Shown here one piece after another: positions 46,801 to 54,601 of a stretch of 64,000 nucleotides of DNA. The position numbers and the translations under genes were made by a program. The DNA comes from Marinobacter sp. ATCH36. Its GTDB lineage: Bacteria > Pseudomonadota > Gammaproteobacteria > Pseudomonadales > Oleiphilaceae. The notes beneath the pieces are model-generated. The model was not told the origin of the DNA, searched no databases, and saw only the letters and a program-made list of their open reading frames with translations. Where the stretch lies: positions 124,001 to 188,000 of the forward strand of contig NZ_JAMJPL010000005.1 in the NCBI RefSeq assembly GCF_023555055.1, given 5' to 3'. The stretch's first letter is position 1, and the number at the start of each line of letters is the position of its first letter.

Positions 46801-49517
46801 ATCAGCCAGTCACATTCTTCAGGCTTGCGAACCAGTTCGATCAGGATGGATAGCACGGGAGGCAGGAACACCACCGCAATCACCAGCAGGGTCCATACCC
46901 ACACGGGGCTCGGGCCAACAAGCCATCCCCCCAGGAGCAGGGCAAGCATTGCTGGCGCCACCAGGCTGCGCCGCAGGTTGTCGAAAACCTTCCATAGCGA
47001 CAGCGCCGACAGCGGATTCGCCTGCCGCTTCGAGCTGGCGTCATCTGCGCCGGGGGGCCCTGGTACTCGCGGCAGCAGCCAGCCGACAAGCTGCCAATCG
47101 CCGCGTATCCAGCGGTGGCGCCGGCTGGACTCGGTAGCGATACTGGCCGGTTGCTCCTCGATGAGGTCGACATCGGTCACCAGGGCTGAACGGGCGTAGC
47201 CGCTTTCCAGCAGGTCGTGACTGAGTATGAGGTTCTCCGGAAAGCGTCCGTCAACGGCCTTACGAAACGCATCGACATCGTAGATGCCTTTACCGATGAA
47301 CGAGCCTTCTCCGAACACATCCTGGTAAACATCCGACACCTCGCGCGTATAGGGGTCGAGGCCCGAGTCACCCGCGAACAGTCTGGCAAAGCGTGACCGG
47401 CCGGCACTGGTCAGGCTGATCGAGGCGCGCGGTTGCAGGATGGCGTAGCCTTCGACGATACGGCCCCTGGCGGGGTCGTAGACCGGCCGGTTAAGTGGAT
47501 GCGCCAGGTTGCCGACCAGGGTGTGTGCCGCGTCGCGAGGCAGTTGCGTATCGGTGTCCAGGGTGATGACGTACTGGATAGACGCAAGGATGGACTGATC
47601 GCCGACGATGTCCGAAAAAGCTCCCTGCCCCTCGCCCCGGAGCCGGGCGTTGAACTGCTCGAGCTTGCCGCGCTTGCGCTCGTAGCCCATCCACACCCGC
47701 TCGAACGGATTCCAAAGCCGCGGACGGTGAAACAGGTAGAAAATACAGGGGCGATCGTCGCCGTAGGTTTCGTTAAGCGTCTCGACCGCTGCGCGCGCAT
47801 AGGCGAGCAAGACCGCGTCGCCGGGCAGCGTTTGCTCGGGTGCATCGGGGTAATCTGTCAGCAGGGCAAAGTACAGATTGGGATCGCGATTGCCCAGATA
47901 GCGTATTTCCAGGGCCTCGATCAGCTGATCGACCTCCTGTCGGCTACCCAGCAGGGTGGGTACCACCACCATGCTGCGGTGATCGGCGGGAATACCCTGT
48001 GAGAAATCCAATCGTGGTAATGCCCGGGGTGGCAAGAGCAGCGTTACCGCCAGGTTCACCAGCGCGATCGCCAGCGCCGAGGCGCTAATCATGGCAGTGA
48101 TTGCAAAAAACCAGTAGCGCCAGTCAGAGGGCGCGAATCCGTCAAGCGGGTAAAGTACGCCAGCTGTCGTGAGCAAAGTCAGCAACAGAATAAGGCCCAG
48201 GTATAGGGGCAGGCGGACAGGCCAGCTCGCCCGTTTCAGGCGGGTCGTCAATGACGGGCGGCAGCCGACTGCGTGCTCCAGATGCGGGCGTCCCCGGTCG
48301 ACCAGATAGTAGCCGACATGCGCGCTGCGGTCGTGGCGGCCCCGTTGCGCGGCAGTCGCCTGCGCGAGAACAACGGCTTCCCGTGCCACCGCCATTTCGT
48401 TACACCCGCTGCCCCGGGCGACGTCCTCGATGACGTGCCGGTAGCGGTCGCGGGTAGCGAAATCCTGGCGTGCGTGCTCTCCGGAGGGGTCTTCGCGCAA
48501 GGTTTTTTCCACGACACTGAGCGACTCGACGTAATCCTTCCAGTCCATGGCGCCGATGAAGCGCAGGCTGCCAATGCTGTTGGCGATGGATATCTGGTTG
48601 GCCGCGGCCGTCCGTCCGGCTGCCTCCGACAACTTCGTTGCAGTCGTACCCTGTTCGCGCAGTTTGTGCTCGACCCAGGTTTGCACGAAATCCATGGCAG
48701 GCCCCTGCGCCTGGAGCCGGTCATAAAACTCTTCCACAAACGACGCTGTCAGCGGTATATCGGCATGGGCAAACTCGGCCAGCAACTGGATCAGCAGCTT
48801 CGGTTCGCTTTCGGCCGCGGCGAGCATGCGGTCCGCCCACCGGATAGCAGCGTCGCGCTCCTCGCGCCGTTGGGCGATGCGCACGCCGACGCGGCGCAGA
48901 TTTTCCAACAGCGCCAGCTTCAGCATGATGGGGAAAGCCCACAACTCGCCCAGCTTCAGGGGCTCCACGGTCTGGTAGGCGGCGACGAATTCGGTGACGT
49001 TGTCGCGGTCGACGCGACCGTCCATGTGGGAAATCAGTTCCAGCGCCAAGTCGTAGATACGGGGGAAACCGGCCGCCTGGCCATCTGCCAGACGCGGCAA
49101 TTGCCGACTGTACCCGCGCGGAAGATGTCGCCGTGCCAGGCTGATCTGCTGCTCGATCAGATAGAAGTTGTCGAGCAGCCAGGCCTCGGTGGGTACGATC
49201 CTTTGCCCCGCCGTTACCGCTTCCGTGACGACGTCGTAGGCCGCCAACAGAACACGGGCATTGTCCGCCAGACGCGAAAGTAACCTGTCCGCACCCGGGT
49301 GCGGATCGATTTGATGCTGCTCCCCCAGGGTCACCGCATGACGCTTCAGTTGCTCAATGCTGAACAACTCCGCGCGCAATACCTCGGTATCCCGGTCAAG
49401 GCGAAGCCCATTCCCAGTGCGGGTCAAAAATCTGAACACATTGATGGTTATTGCTCCTTGATAATCCCTTTCGAGACTATGTAAGAAGTGCTCCCCGGTC
49501 GGTGCAGTAACACACAT
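40824..49517 (-). CDS. ndvB: Cyclic beta-1,2-glucan synthase (NdvB/ChvB type)
   Basis: A giant inner-membrane protein of about 2,897 residues, matching the known length of NdvB/ChvB. The N-terminal ~430 residues are the glucoamylase-like region; membrane segments occur near residues 430-500 and again near 845-1030. Between them lies the GT84 glucosyltransferase with ITLDTDTQLPRDAA and SSRRHRWIRGDWQLVGW. Then come a DUF3131-like glucoamylase part (VGPDDNWLPPDNFQDYP) and duplicated GH94 phosphorylase-like modules ending in MGCGDWNDGMNLVGKDGRGES. Such enzymes build, size and cyclise periplasmic beta-1,2-glucan for low-osmolarity adaptation. The start is uncertain: ATG 49517 has no ribosome-binding site, while GTG 49439 (MFRFLTRTGNGL) has AAGGAG 14 bases upstream. 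The gene looks more GC-rich than its neighbours. Confidence 0.92.
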   Translation of the reverse strand: MCVTAPTGEHFLHSLERDYQGAITINVFRFLTRTGNGLRLDRDTEVLRAELFSIEQLKRHAVTLGEQHQIDPHPGADRLLSRLADNARVLLAAYDVVTEAVTAGQRIVPTEAWLLDNFYLIEQQISLARRHLPRGYSRQLPRLADGQAAGFPRIYDLALELISHMDGRVDRDNVTEFVAAYQTVEPLKLGELWAFPIMLKLALLENLRRVGVRIAQRREERDAAIRWADRMLAAAESEPKLLIQLLAEFAHADIPLTASFVEEFYDRLQAQGPAMDFVQTWVEHKLREQGTTATKLSEAAGRTAAANQISIANSIGSLRFIGAMDWKDYVESLSVVEKTLREDPSGEHARQDFATRDRYRHVIEDVARGSGCNEMAVAREAVVLAQATAAQRGRHDRSAHVGYYLVDRGRPHLEHAVGCRPSLTTRLKRASWPVRLPLYLGLILLLTLLTTAGVLYPLDGFAPSDWRYWFFAITAMISASALAIALVNLAVTLLLPPRALPRLDFSQGIPADHRSMVVVPTLLGSRQEVDQLIEALEIRYLGNRDPNLYFALLTDYPDAPEQTLPGDAVLLAYARAAVETLNETYGDDRPCIFYLFHRPRLWNPFERVWMGYERKRGKLEQFNARLRGEGQGAFSDIVGDQSILASIQYVITLDTDTQLPRDAAHTLVGNLAHPLNRPVYDPARGRIVEGYAILQPRASISLTSAGRSRFARLFAGDSGLDPYTREVSDVYQDVFGEGSFIGKGIYDVDAFRKAVDGRFPENLILSHDLLESGYARSALVTDVDLIEEQPASIATESSRRHRWIRGDWQLVGWLLPRVPGPPGADDASSKRQANPLSALSLWKVFDNLRRSLVAPAMLALLLGGWLVGPSPVWVWTLLVIAVVFLPPVLSILIELVRKPEECDWLMHLSLTGKSAGRPIALALLILAFLPYDTRIVLGAIWRSGARMPFTRRGLLMWQLPGYARRNACRSLADFIREMWVSPALSVVVGVALVMAGSTLAAGLVAGPILLLWLVSPVVGWWISQPLIAPSPGLSVEQQVFLRAAARRTWRYFADFVGPDDNWLPPDNFQDYPAPAIASRTSPTNIGMALLADLAAVDFGYLTVGDCLQRIDNTLTTMERLERYRGHFYNWYNTRTLQPLHPRYVSSVDSGNLAGSLLTLQAGLAELKSQPVLAFSALQGLQDTLQVLADQLPASPAPELAEHIRVLQGNLGDLMQEGQPLTLAAAVSALDQILRTNKALFTWLPVDVDIDGELVYWARAFDQQFRTLRDELGSLMPDSWQGDGLPTRMKLAASNDRTDGAGAQAQLDLIDDLMNRCGVLAEMDFEFLYDASRGLLTIGYDVSERRRDPACYDLLASEARLASFLLIAQGQVPQKHWFRLGRLLTSHGGDVSLISWSGSMFEYLMPQLIMPSYPSTLLDQTCKAAVSRQIEYGRQRAVPWGISESCYNATDYDQVYQYRAFGVPGLGLKRGLSDDIVIAPYASALALTVMPREACRNLQALAGQEFLGAYGFYEAIDYTPSRVPRGKPYAIVKTFMAHHQGMSLLAFAHVLLNQPMQRRFMSDPLARATELLLQERVPKRGDTLHPHAAEAIAAARPPSAEAGATMRVFTDTETRLPEVHLLSNGRYHVMATHAGGSTSRWRDLAVTRWREDATSDGWGTFIYLRDRDNGKYWSTAHQPTLRPADHYEAIFVQGRAEYRRRDHAIEAHTELSVSPEDDVEIRRVKLTNQSSRTRHIEVTSFAEVVLAPLNADLAHRSFSNLFVQTEILPGQRAILCTRRPRTPGEQAPWMFHLLAAPGSVADQPSCETDRARFIGRGRTAANPMVMDSEDHPSTLSNTQGAVLDPCVAIRSTLTLAPDESARVQIISGVADTREAALTLLEKYCDRHFVERAFEMAWFQSQEVLRHLNITEADAQKFGRLANSVIYGNALRRAAPDIVARNQLGQPGLWRFAISGDLPIVLLFIGDLNRIDLVKQVVQAHAYWRMKGLAADLVIVNEGFSGYRAELQDLIMGLINAGPEAQVIDKPGGIFVRRAEELSEDERVLLQTVARIVFSDTAETLIEQVDRRMSPERPSDLFKPSQQAGTETVYPLEPRERIFSNGLGGFTPDGHEYVITLEPGQTTPAPWANVIASPHIGTVVSESGSAYTWVENAHEFRLTPWHNDPISDSSGEALYIRDEETGAFWSPTPLPARGRSGYVCRHGFGYSVFEHFEAGIASQQYTYVAMDAPVKFLVVKLHNQSNRARNLSLTGYWELVLGEWRHANLMHIVTEIDLHTGALFARNAYGHECANRVVFVQTSERERSISGNRTEFIGRNGALANPAAMRRKGLSGRTGAGLDPCAAIQARVELEAGQEHEIVFVFGAAGNADEARHLVQQYGGQAGARQALEAVWEHWNHTLGAVNVDTPDVALNVLANGWLVYQTLSCRLWGRSGYYQSGGAYGFRDQLQDTMALIHATPWIARQQLLRHAGRQFLKGDVQHWWHPPNGQGVRTHFADDYLWLPYATCRYVRATGDTGVLDESIHFLEGRELYAEEEAYYDQPQRSSEAASLYEHCVRALKYGLSFGPHHLPLMGCGDWNDGMNLVGKDGRGESVWLAWFLVENLELFADLARDRNDQIFAELCSTQATQLRSNIEAEAWDGAWYRRAWFDNGTPLGSAGNEECQIDSISQSWAVISRGGDRLRARQAMMAVDQRLVRRDKQIIQLLDPPFDKSDLEPGYIKGYIPGVRENGGQYTHAAIWTTMAFAMLGDTERAWELFAMLNPVNHGSTPESIDHYKVEPYVMCADIYGVSPHTGRGGWTWYTGAAGWMYRLTVETLLGLQLEVDHLRIAPCVPADWDGYKIHYRYRDTVYHITVTCMGESSGQVNRVTVDGTEQPDMRIPLIDDRQEHFVDVYLDISSV

Positions 49518-49681
49518 AAGAAGCCTGAGTGGGATAGCGCACGGTGACCGCGAGGTGGCAGGCGTAGGCTTTATTGGCTGATGCCCGTTGACAGGCTGAG
49601 AGATAGCGCTTATCGCATAGCAGTATCAGATAGCGGGCGTTCCTTATGATTCTTTCTACTCTTTTTTCGGCAGCCTGAAAT

Positions 49682-51043
49682 ATGCAGAAGACTATACGAT
49701 TATCGGATTTTATCCGGGTAGAAATAGAGCCAATTCTTCAGGATTGGGAAGAATTTGCCACATCCATCCTCCATGCCAGGCATATGGGCAAGGTCGGGCT
49801 GCGCGACCACGCCAGGGAAATGCTTCTGGAGATTGCTGACGACCTTGATTCAGGCCAGAGCGAATCAGAGCGCGCCGCCAAATCGAAGGGCAGGGGGCCA
49901 GAGGATGAGGAGGAATCATGGGCAGAGGTGCACGGCGAGGACCGACATACCAGCGGCTTCAGTGTTATGGAGACCGTTTCCGAGTTCCGGGCCCTGCGAG
50001 CAAGCGTGGTGTCATACTGGACCAAAACCCATCCAATCATTGCCGGCCAGCAGCTTGAAGACCTTACCCGCTTCCATGAAGCAATAGATCAGGCCGTTGC
50101 CGAATCACTGGAACAGTATGCGACCGCCAAAGAGATGGAAACCCGGCTGTTTGGTGCCATTCTGGTGGCGTCGCCGGATCCGATTTATGTGCTGGATCTC
50201 AGGGGCCGATTTATTTATGCCAATAAGGCCACTGCCGACCTTTTCGCTCTGCCACCCGATGCGATCATCGGAAAGTCCAATTTCGACCTCGGGTTTCCCT
50301 TTGCTCCGGACTTTAATCGAAATCTTGAAAAGGTGATTGCTGACCAGGCCACCTACCGGGGTAAATTTTCTCACACGTTTGCTTCCGGCCAGGGTGAACG
50401 GTTCGACTATGTGCTTGCGCCGGTGTTGGATGAAGATCGAAACACGGAAGCGATGGTCTGCATTTCCCGGGATATTACCGAACAGGCCATTGCCGAAGAA
50501 ACCATATGGCATACTGCTCACCATGATTTTTTGACCGGGCTTCCTAATCGCCGACTTTTTCTGGACCGGCTGGAACAGGAGGTCAAGCACGCAAAACGCA
50601 GTAGCCTGCCCCTTGCGCTACTGTTCCTGGATCTTGATGGCTTCAAGGAAGTCAATGACTCGCTCGGCCATGAGGCAGGGGATCGTGTGCTGTGCGAGGT
50701 TGCACAGCGCCTTGCTGATTGCGTCCGGGAAGACGATACGATTGCCCGTCTGGGCGGCGACGAATTCACCGTGATTCTCACTGCCGCCAGGCAGCACAAG
50801 GATGTTGAGGTTGTAGCCCAGACCATTATTGATGCACTCGCAAGGCCTTTCCAGACCAAGCATCAGCCCGCGCGGATTTCCGTCAGCATTGGAATCTCGC
50901 TCTACCCCGAAGATGCGTCTGATCCTCTTGCTCTGCTGCAAGCGGCAGATAAAGCCATGTATATTGCTAAAGAATCCCGGTCAAACCGAATGTGTTTTTA
51001 TAGCACGTCTGAGGAACGAAACAGACCTTTGTCTCCCTGGTAA
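49682..51043 (+). CDS. PAS-GGDEF diguanylate cyclase with RsbR-like N-terminal domain
   Basis: A 453-residue cytoplasmic protein. Residues 1-140 resemble the RsbRD N-terminal sensor (LSDFIRVEIEPILQDWEEFA, then VMETVSEFRALRASVVSYW). A PAS domain covers about 150-275 (AILVASPDPIYVLDLRGRFIYANKATADLF). The GGDEF domain follows, with ARLGGDEFTVIL intact and an RxxD inhibitory site (REDD) five residues before it, so it should be an active, product-inhibited c-di-GMP synthase. It lies between ndvB (divergent) and the sigma-54 activator (convergent). Confidence 0.92.
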   Translation: MQKTIRLSDFIRVEIEPILQDWEEFATSILHARHMGKVGLRDHAREMLLEIADDLDSGQSESERAAKSKGRGPEDEEESWAEVHGEDRHTSGFSVMETVSEFRALRASVVSYWTKTHPIIAGQQLEDLTRFHEAIDQAVAESLEQYATAKEMETRLFGAILVASPDPIYVLDLRGRFIYANKATADLFALPPDAIIGKSNFDLGFPFAPDFNRNLEKVIADQATYRGKFSHTFASGQGERFDYVLAPVLDEDRNTEAMVCISRDITEQAIAEETIWHTAHHDFLTGLPNRRLFLDRLEQEVKHAKRSSLPLALLFLDLDGFKEVNDSLGHEAGDRVLCEVAQRLADCVREDDTIARLGGDEFTVILTAARQHKDVEVVAQTIIDALARPFQTKHQPARISVSIGISLYPEDASDPLALLQAADKAMYIAKESRSNRMCFYSTSEERNRPLSPW

Positions 51044-51083
51044 AGGTTTGAAAATGTCGCCTTTGTGCCTATCGTAGGTATCG

Positions 51084-52490
51084 TCACGCATCATTGCGGT
51101 TTTCATAGTGCTTTAACCGGTTGTAAAGGGTTTTCATGCTGACCCCGAGAATATTGGCGGCCTTCTCCTTCTTACCCCGGCACTCGTGCAGGGTAGCAAA
51201 GATCAGGGTCTTTTCTGCCTCTGCCACAGAGGAGCCAATACTTACGGTCACAGAGGGCCCCTGGTTGATCTGATTGTTCAGAGGATGAACGACATCGTCT
51301 GGTATCTCATCCGCTGTGATTAATCGATCGGCCATGATGTAGGCTCGTTGGACCGCATTTTTCAATTCGCGCAGATTGCCCGGCCAGGAATGTTTCTCAA
51401 GTATCCGTAAAGCCGCGTCTGAGAAATCAATTTTGCGCCCATCCTGTTCATTGAGCTCCCGCAGGAAGTGTCTGGCGAGTATTCGGATGTCCTCTGCTCT
51501 TTCCCTCAGGGGAGGAAGCGCGATGGGAAAAACCTGCAGACGATAGAGTAGGTCTGCCCTAAACTGGCCTTCTCTCACTTTGGTTTCCGGACAGCAGTTG
51601 GTGGCTGCCACGATGCGGACATCTGCCGCTATCTCACCATCACTACCGACGCGGTTGAATCGACGGGTTTCCAGGACCCGCAGCAACTTGACCTGCAGGT
51701 CTACAGGCATCTCAGTGATTTCATCGAGAAACAATGTCCCGCCACTGGCTCGCTCAAAGACCCCTTTATGTTCTCTCACTGCTCCCGTAAAGCTGCCTTT
51801 CTCGTGACCAAACAGCTCACTTTCTATCAACTGGGGAGAAATCGCGCCGCAATTTACGGGTACAAAAGGGCGGTCCCACCGATCACTGAGCCTGTGGATT
51901 TCCTGGGCGACAATCTCTTTGCCTGTGCCACTCTCACCACGGATAAAGACGTTGGCGGTGGTTGGGGCAACCTTTCTCACCTGGGCTGTTATCTCCTGCA
52001 TTTTGACTGAAGTGCTCGAAGCCATGCTGAACTCCGCTGCGGCTGTTTCTTGTTCCGGACCTACCACTGCCTTCGCCCTGCTGTCACGTTCGATAACCAC
52101 ATTGACCCCCAACGCCTGATAAAGTCGCTCACGGGTGACGGGTCTGGCGAGATAATGGCTTGCACCTTGGCTCAGGCACTGCCTGGCAAACGAGTTACTC
52201 TCCGCCGGGCCAACGACAATGATCGTTGCAGAGTACTCCATCGCCAATCTGATCAATTCCAGTTGTCCAATCGTCTCCCTGTCTATATCCAGTACCAGGC
52301 AGATAGGGTAAGCACTGCGCAGAATGTGCCTGGCATGGCTCTCCACTTCCGTGTAGGTGGTGGTGAAATGGAGGTTGCCAACCATCTCTGCCAGGCCCCG
52401 ACCATTGTTACTGACAATAAGTAAATGCGGTGGGATCGCAGAGCTATCATTATTTGAGAGAGGTATAGTTTTTGCCTCTACGAGCTTCAT
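51084..52490 (-). CDS. Sigma-54-dependent transcriptional activator with degenerate receiver
   Basis: A 468-residue NtrC-family activator. The N-terminal 130 residues have a receiver-like fold (PHLLIVSNNGRG, CLVLDIDRE, YLARPVTRERL), but the acidic pair is NN and the conserved Lys is Arg, so phosphorylation control is doubtful. The AAA+ domain has GESGTGKE (Walker A), ELFGHEKGSFTGA (the sigma-54 contact loop GAFTGA reads GSFTGA), GGTLFLDEI (Walker B) and LYRLQVFPI. The C-terminal Fis-type HTH is KEKAANILGVSMKTLYNRLK. ATG 52490 has AAGGAG upstream, so the frame to 52538 is not used. A consensus sigma-54 promoter lies in its divergent intergenic region, and two more follow downstream: these are its probable targets. 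Confidence 0.94.
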   Translation of the reverse strand: MKLVEAKTIPLSNNDSSAIPPHLLIVSNNGRGLAEMVGNLHFTTTYTEVESHARHILRSAYPICLVLDIDRETIGQLELIRLAMEYSATIIVVGPAESNSFARQCLSQGASHYLARPVTRERLYQALGVNVVIERDSRAKAVVGPEQETAAAEFSMASSTSVKMQEITAQVRKVAPTTANVFIRGESGTGKEIVAQEIHRLSDRWDRPFVPVNCGAISPQLIESELFGHEKGSFTGAVREHKGVFERASGGTLFLDEITEMPVDLQVKLLRVLETRRFNRVGSDGEIAADVRIVAATNCCPETKVREGQFRADLLYRLQVFPIALPPLRERAEDIRILARHFLRELNEQDGRKIDFSDAALRILEKHSWPGNLRELKNAVQRAYIMADRLITADEIPDDVVHPLNNQINQGPSVTVSIGSSVAEAEKTLIFATLHECRGKKEKAANILGVSMKTLYNRLKHYENRNDA

Positions 52491-52889
52491 GAATTGCTCC
52501 TTTTCACATCGATGCGTCCCAATGCCGAATGGGCCCATTCCCTCAACTCAAGCTAACACGGCGGCAAAGCTCGCTTCTGTGCGATTGCCAACGCAGCTGC
52601 AAACACACGAACCGACCAATGGATTAGCAGCAATTCGGTAAATTCGGGTAAGCACCAAGAAAATTTGACGGACCAAAACCCCTTTCCGCGGCCCGATTGG
52701 TACCACTATTTCCGAACCCCTCCTGAGTCGCCCGACGATAATCTCACTAACTTATTGATAAAGCGGGCTAGAAAAATAAATTCTGAGAGCAACTATCCCC
52801 GGCTATCAGGCGTGGCACGGGGCTTGCGAGATGAGTGATGTCACCGGGCACGAGCCCGGAATCTAAAATCTCTCAAAGAGGGAATAATC
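52491..52889. other. Divergent control region of the sigma-54 activator and the EF-hand gene
   Basis: About 400 bp without a gene. It contains a sigma-54 promoter at 52813-52827 and, 180 bp upstream of it, a tandem TTCGGTAAA-TTCGGGTAA (52634-52651) that could be an activator site. The stretch around 52735-52795 is AT-rich, as expected for a DNA-bending segment between enhancer and promoter. Confidence 0.55.
52813..52827 (+). promoter_or_regulatory. Sigma-54 (-24/-12) promoter of the EF-hand gene
   Basis: TGGCAC-GGGGC-TTGC is a perfect match to the sigma-54 consensus with the required five-base gap. Transcription should start near 52839, about 50 bp before the EF-hand start codon. The gene for a sigma-54 activator is divergent from it. 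Confidence 0.85.
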
Positions 52890-53285
52890 ATGTTTAAACA
52901 ATTATTAATTTCAACAGCGATTTCGGCTGCGCTGTTCTCAACTCCGCTGCTGGCGGCAGAGAAGAGCATGGGCAGTGACAATCCGCAAACGACTGGCCAG
53001 GGCAACGTTGGCAACATTGGCACCAACGACGCCGGAGGCCAAGCGAGCACATCTGCGCACGGCGCGGATTTCGATGAGCTTGATCGGAACAAGGATGGTG
53101 AGCTTGATGAGGATGAGCTCAACCGCTTCGGCGCCACTGCGGCAGGAAGCTCGGACAACCAGGGCGATAAAGACCGCGGTGAACGTATGATGAAGCAGTA
53201 CGACCGTGACGACGATGGAAGTGTGACCAAAGAGGAGTTTGATAGCGGGTCCGAATCCAAATCGGGGACGACCCTGGAGCAGTGA
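52890..53285 (+). CDS. Secreted EF-hand calcium-binding protein
   Basis: A 131-residue exported protein with a signal peptide (MFKQLLISTAISAALFSTPLLAAEKS). The mature protein is Gly/Asp-rich and has two EF-hand loops: DRNKDGELDEDE and DRDDDGSVTKEE, each with the canonical Asp/Asn-Asp-Gly-Glu spacing. It should bind Ca2+ in the periplasm or outside. It is preceded by GAGGGA and by a perfect sigma-54 promoter, and followed by its own terminator, so it is a monocistronic member of the proposed regulon. Confidence 0.92.
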   Translation: MFKQLLISTAISAALFSTPLLAAEKSMGSDNPQTTGQGNVGNIGTNDAGGQASTSAHGADFDELDRNKDGELDEDELNRFGATAAGSSDNQGDKDRGERMMKQYDRDDDGSVTKEEFDSGSESKSGTTLEQ

Positions 53286-53318
53286 AGGCAGTGATCTGAA
53301 GCGACATTGTCAGATAAA

Positions 53319-53344
53319 CCGGAGGGCGATCGGTCTCCCTCCGG
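53319..53344 (+). terminator. Terminator of the EF-hand gene
   Basis: CCGGAGGG and CCCTCCGG form an 8-bp stem around a ten-base loop, 33 bp after the stop. No strong U run follows. Confidence 0.6.
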
Positions 53345-53506
53345 CTCGCCCCATTTAGGCCCCGGTTCATTCCCTCTCTCCCCAGGAACCGTTTGAGTAG
53401 AATTTTCCGATTGCGTGCACATCTTGCCATCTTTACCTCTATCACTTCCTCCCCGACGCATTGCTTTTCTCTCGTCTGGACCTGTGCAGTGCGGCATCAC
53501 CGGCTG

Positions 53507-53521
53507 TGGCACGGGCTATGC
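53507..53521 (+). promoter_or_regulatory. Sigma-54-like promoter of the 53586-56724 operon
   Basis: TGGCAC-GGGCT-ATGC matches the -24 element fully and the -12 element in three of four bases, GC included, with correct spacing. Predicted start of transcription is near 53533, 53 bp before the first gene, almost the same geometry as at the EF-hand gene. Confidence 0.7.
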
Positions 53522-53585
53522 AACGTTTATCTGTGTTCAAACGCGAGAAGTTTGAAATGTCATCCAGCATCTCAGGAGAAATACT

Positions 53586-54104
53586 ATGGAACCAAACGAT
53601 CCGAATGCTCATCAAGGCAGGGGTACGCAGCCACCGCCTAAATCACCGCCATTGCCTGGTACATCGTCACAACAGGCGGGCGCAACCGGGAATGAAAAGC
53701 GTTCCGAGCCAGGCGCCGAATCCGGTTCCGCCGAAGGCGGTGCCAGCGAGCTCGCAGTTGAAGTGAAGAAAGCCGCAAATGCCAAGGTTAAAGAAGGTAC
53801 GGACATAGCTAAAACGACCGTTTCCAGCACCGTCAGTCACGGTGCTGAAGCGATAGGTCGAGCAGCAGACACTTTCCGGGATCAGGGAGAGGAAACTTTG
53901 GCTCAGACAACGACCTCCATCGCTTCCGGGCTGTCTGAATACGCCGAACGGCTTGAAAAACGTACCTCCGAGGATTTGATTCAGGATCTGGCGCGTCTGG
54001 CTCGCCAGAACCCGACGATTTTCGTGCTTGGCAGTGTGGCTATTGGGATCGCTTTAAGCCGGTTTCTCAAAGCATCTTCAAGATCGACTGGTGAGAATCG
54101 CTGA
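53586..54104 (+). CDS. Hypothetical membrane-anchored protein, first gene of stress operon
   Basis: A 172-residue protein. The first 60 residues are Pro/Gly/Ser-rich and disordered; residues 60-145 form an amphipathic helix with apolipoprotein-like character (VKKAANAKVKEGTDIAKTTVSSTVSHGAEAIGRAADTFRDQGEE). A single hydrophobic segment near the C-terminus (PTIFVLGSVAIGIALSRFL) anchors it. This resembles the helical companion proteins found before DUF1469 and DUF3618 genes. AGGAG precedes the ATG. Function unknown; membrane or stress adaptation is inferred from the neighbours. Confidence 0.82.
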   Translation: MEPNDPNAHQGRGTQPPPKSPPLPGTSSQQAGATGNEKRSEPGAESGSAEGGASELAVEVKKAANAKVKEGTDIAKTTVSSTVSHGAEAIGRAADTFRDQGEETLAQTTTSIASGLSEYAERLEKRTSEDLIQDLARLARQNPTIFVLGSVAIGIALSRFLKASSRSTGENR

Positions 54105-54145
54105 GCAAACAAGAGCTCTCTAACAAGGAATTCCAGGAGGTTAAA

Positions 54146-54601
54146 ATGGCTGATGCCGCTCAGAATGGAAATCTCGATTCGTCCAGGCCAAACAGTGCCT
54201 CACAAGCTGCCAGCCAGCCCGAGGACAAAGTGCGATTTTATGAATTGTTCCGACATCTAATCGACGATCTCGCTCTTCTTCTTCGCAAAGAACTGGCTTT
54301 GGCGGGCTCGGAAGTGTCCCACACACTCACCGATACCAAAAAAGCAATATCGGGGCTTCTCAGCGGCGTGATGGTATTGAATTCCGGATACTTGGTCCTG
54401 CTCGCTGCTGCCACGTTGGGTCTTGGAGAATGGATGGAGCTTTGGATGGCCGCCCTGATTGTTGGTGGGGTAGTGACCGTTATAGGGCTGATTATGGTAA
54501 CGACGGGCAAGAAGAAGCTGGAATCGTCCAGCCTGAAGCCGGAACGCACCATGGACAGCGTCAAGAAAGATACGGAATCAGTAAAAGGAAAGGCGTTATG
54601 A
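54146..54601 (+). CDS. Putative Actinobacteriophage-holin-like DUF1469 membrane protein
   Basis: A 151-residue protein of the phage-holin superfamily III / DUF1469 type (YqjE-like). After a charged N-terminal region (YELFRHLIDDLALLLRKELALAGSEV) come two membrane segments (LLSGVMVLNSGYLVLLAAATLGL and LWMAALIVGGVVTVIGLIMV). Despite the family name these are chromosomal envelope-stress proteins; E. coli YqjE is in the yqjCDEK operon. AGGAGG precedes the ATG. Its stop overlaps the start of the next gene by ATGA. Confidence 0.88.
   Translation: MADAAQNGNLDSSRPNSASQAASQPEDKVRFYELFRHLIDDLALLLRKELALAGSEVSHTLTDTKKAISGLLSGVMVLNSGYLVLLAAATLGLGEWMELWMAALIVGGVVTVIGLIMVTTGKKKLESSSLKPERTMDSVKKDTESVKGKAL

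Larger units (their letters stand above)
53286..53585. other. Intergenic region between the EF-hand gene and the membrane-protein operon
   Basis: 300 bp: a hairpin terminator for the EF-hand gene (53319-53344), a pyrimidine-rich stretch, and a sigma-54-like promoter (53507-53521) for the next operon. No gene seen. Confidence 0.6.

Noticed and set aside
41148..49283. Many open frames on the strand opposite ndvB, some over 300 codons
   Set aside because: They are shadows in GC-rich DNA, lack ribosome-binding sites and resemble no family, whereas ndvB has clear domains throughout.
49585..49599. Sigma-54-like TGGCAG before the PAS-GGDEF gene near 49556
   Set aside because: The -24-like TGGCAG is followed at the required spacing by GGCT instead of TTGC, so the essential -12 GC is absent.
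54146..54601. Holin-family protein as sign of a prophage
   Set aside because: The DUF1469 holin-like family is chromosomal in most proteobacteria; no integrase, capsid, tail or lysin gene is near.
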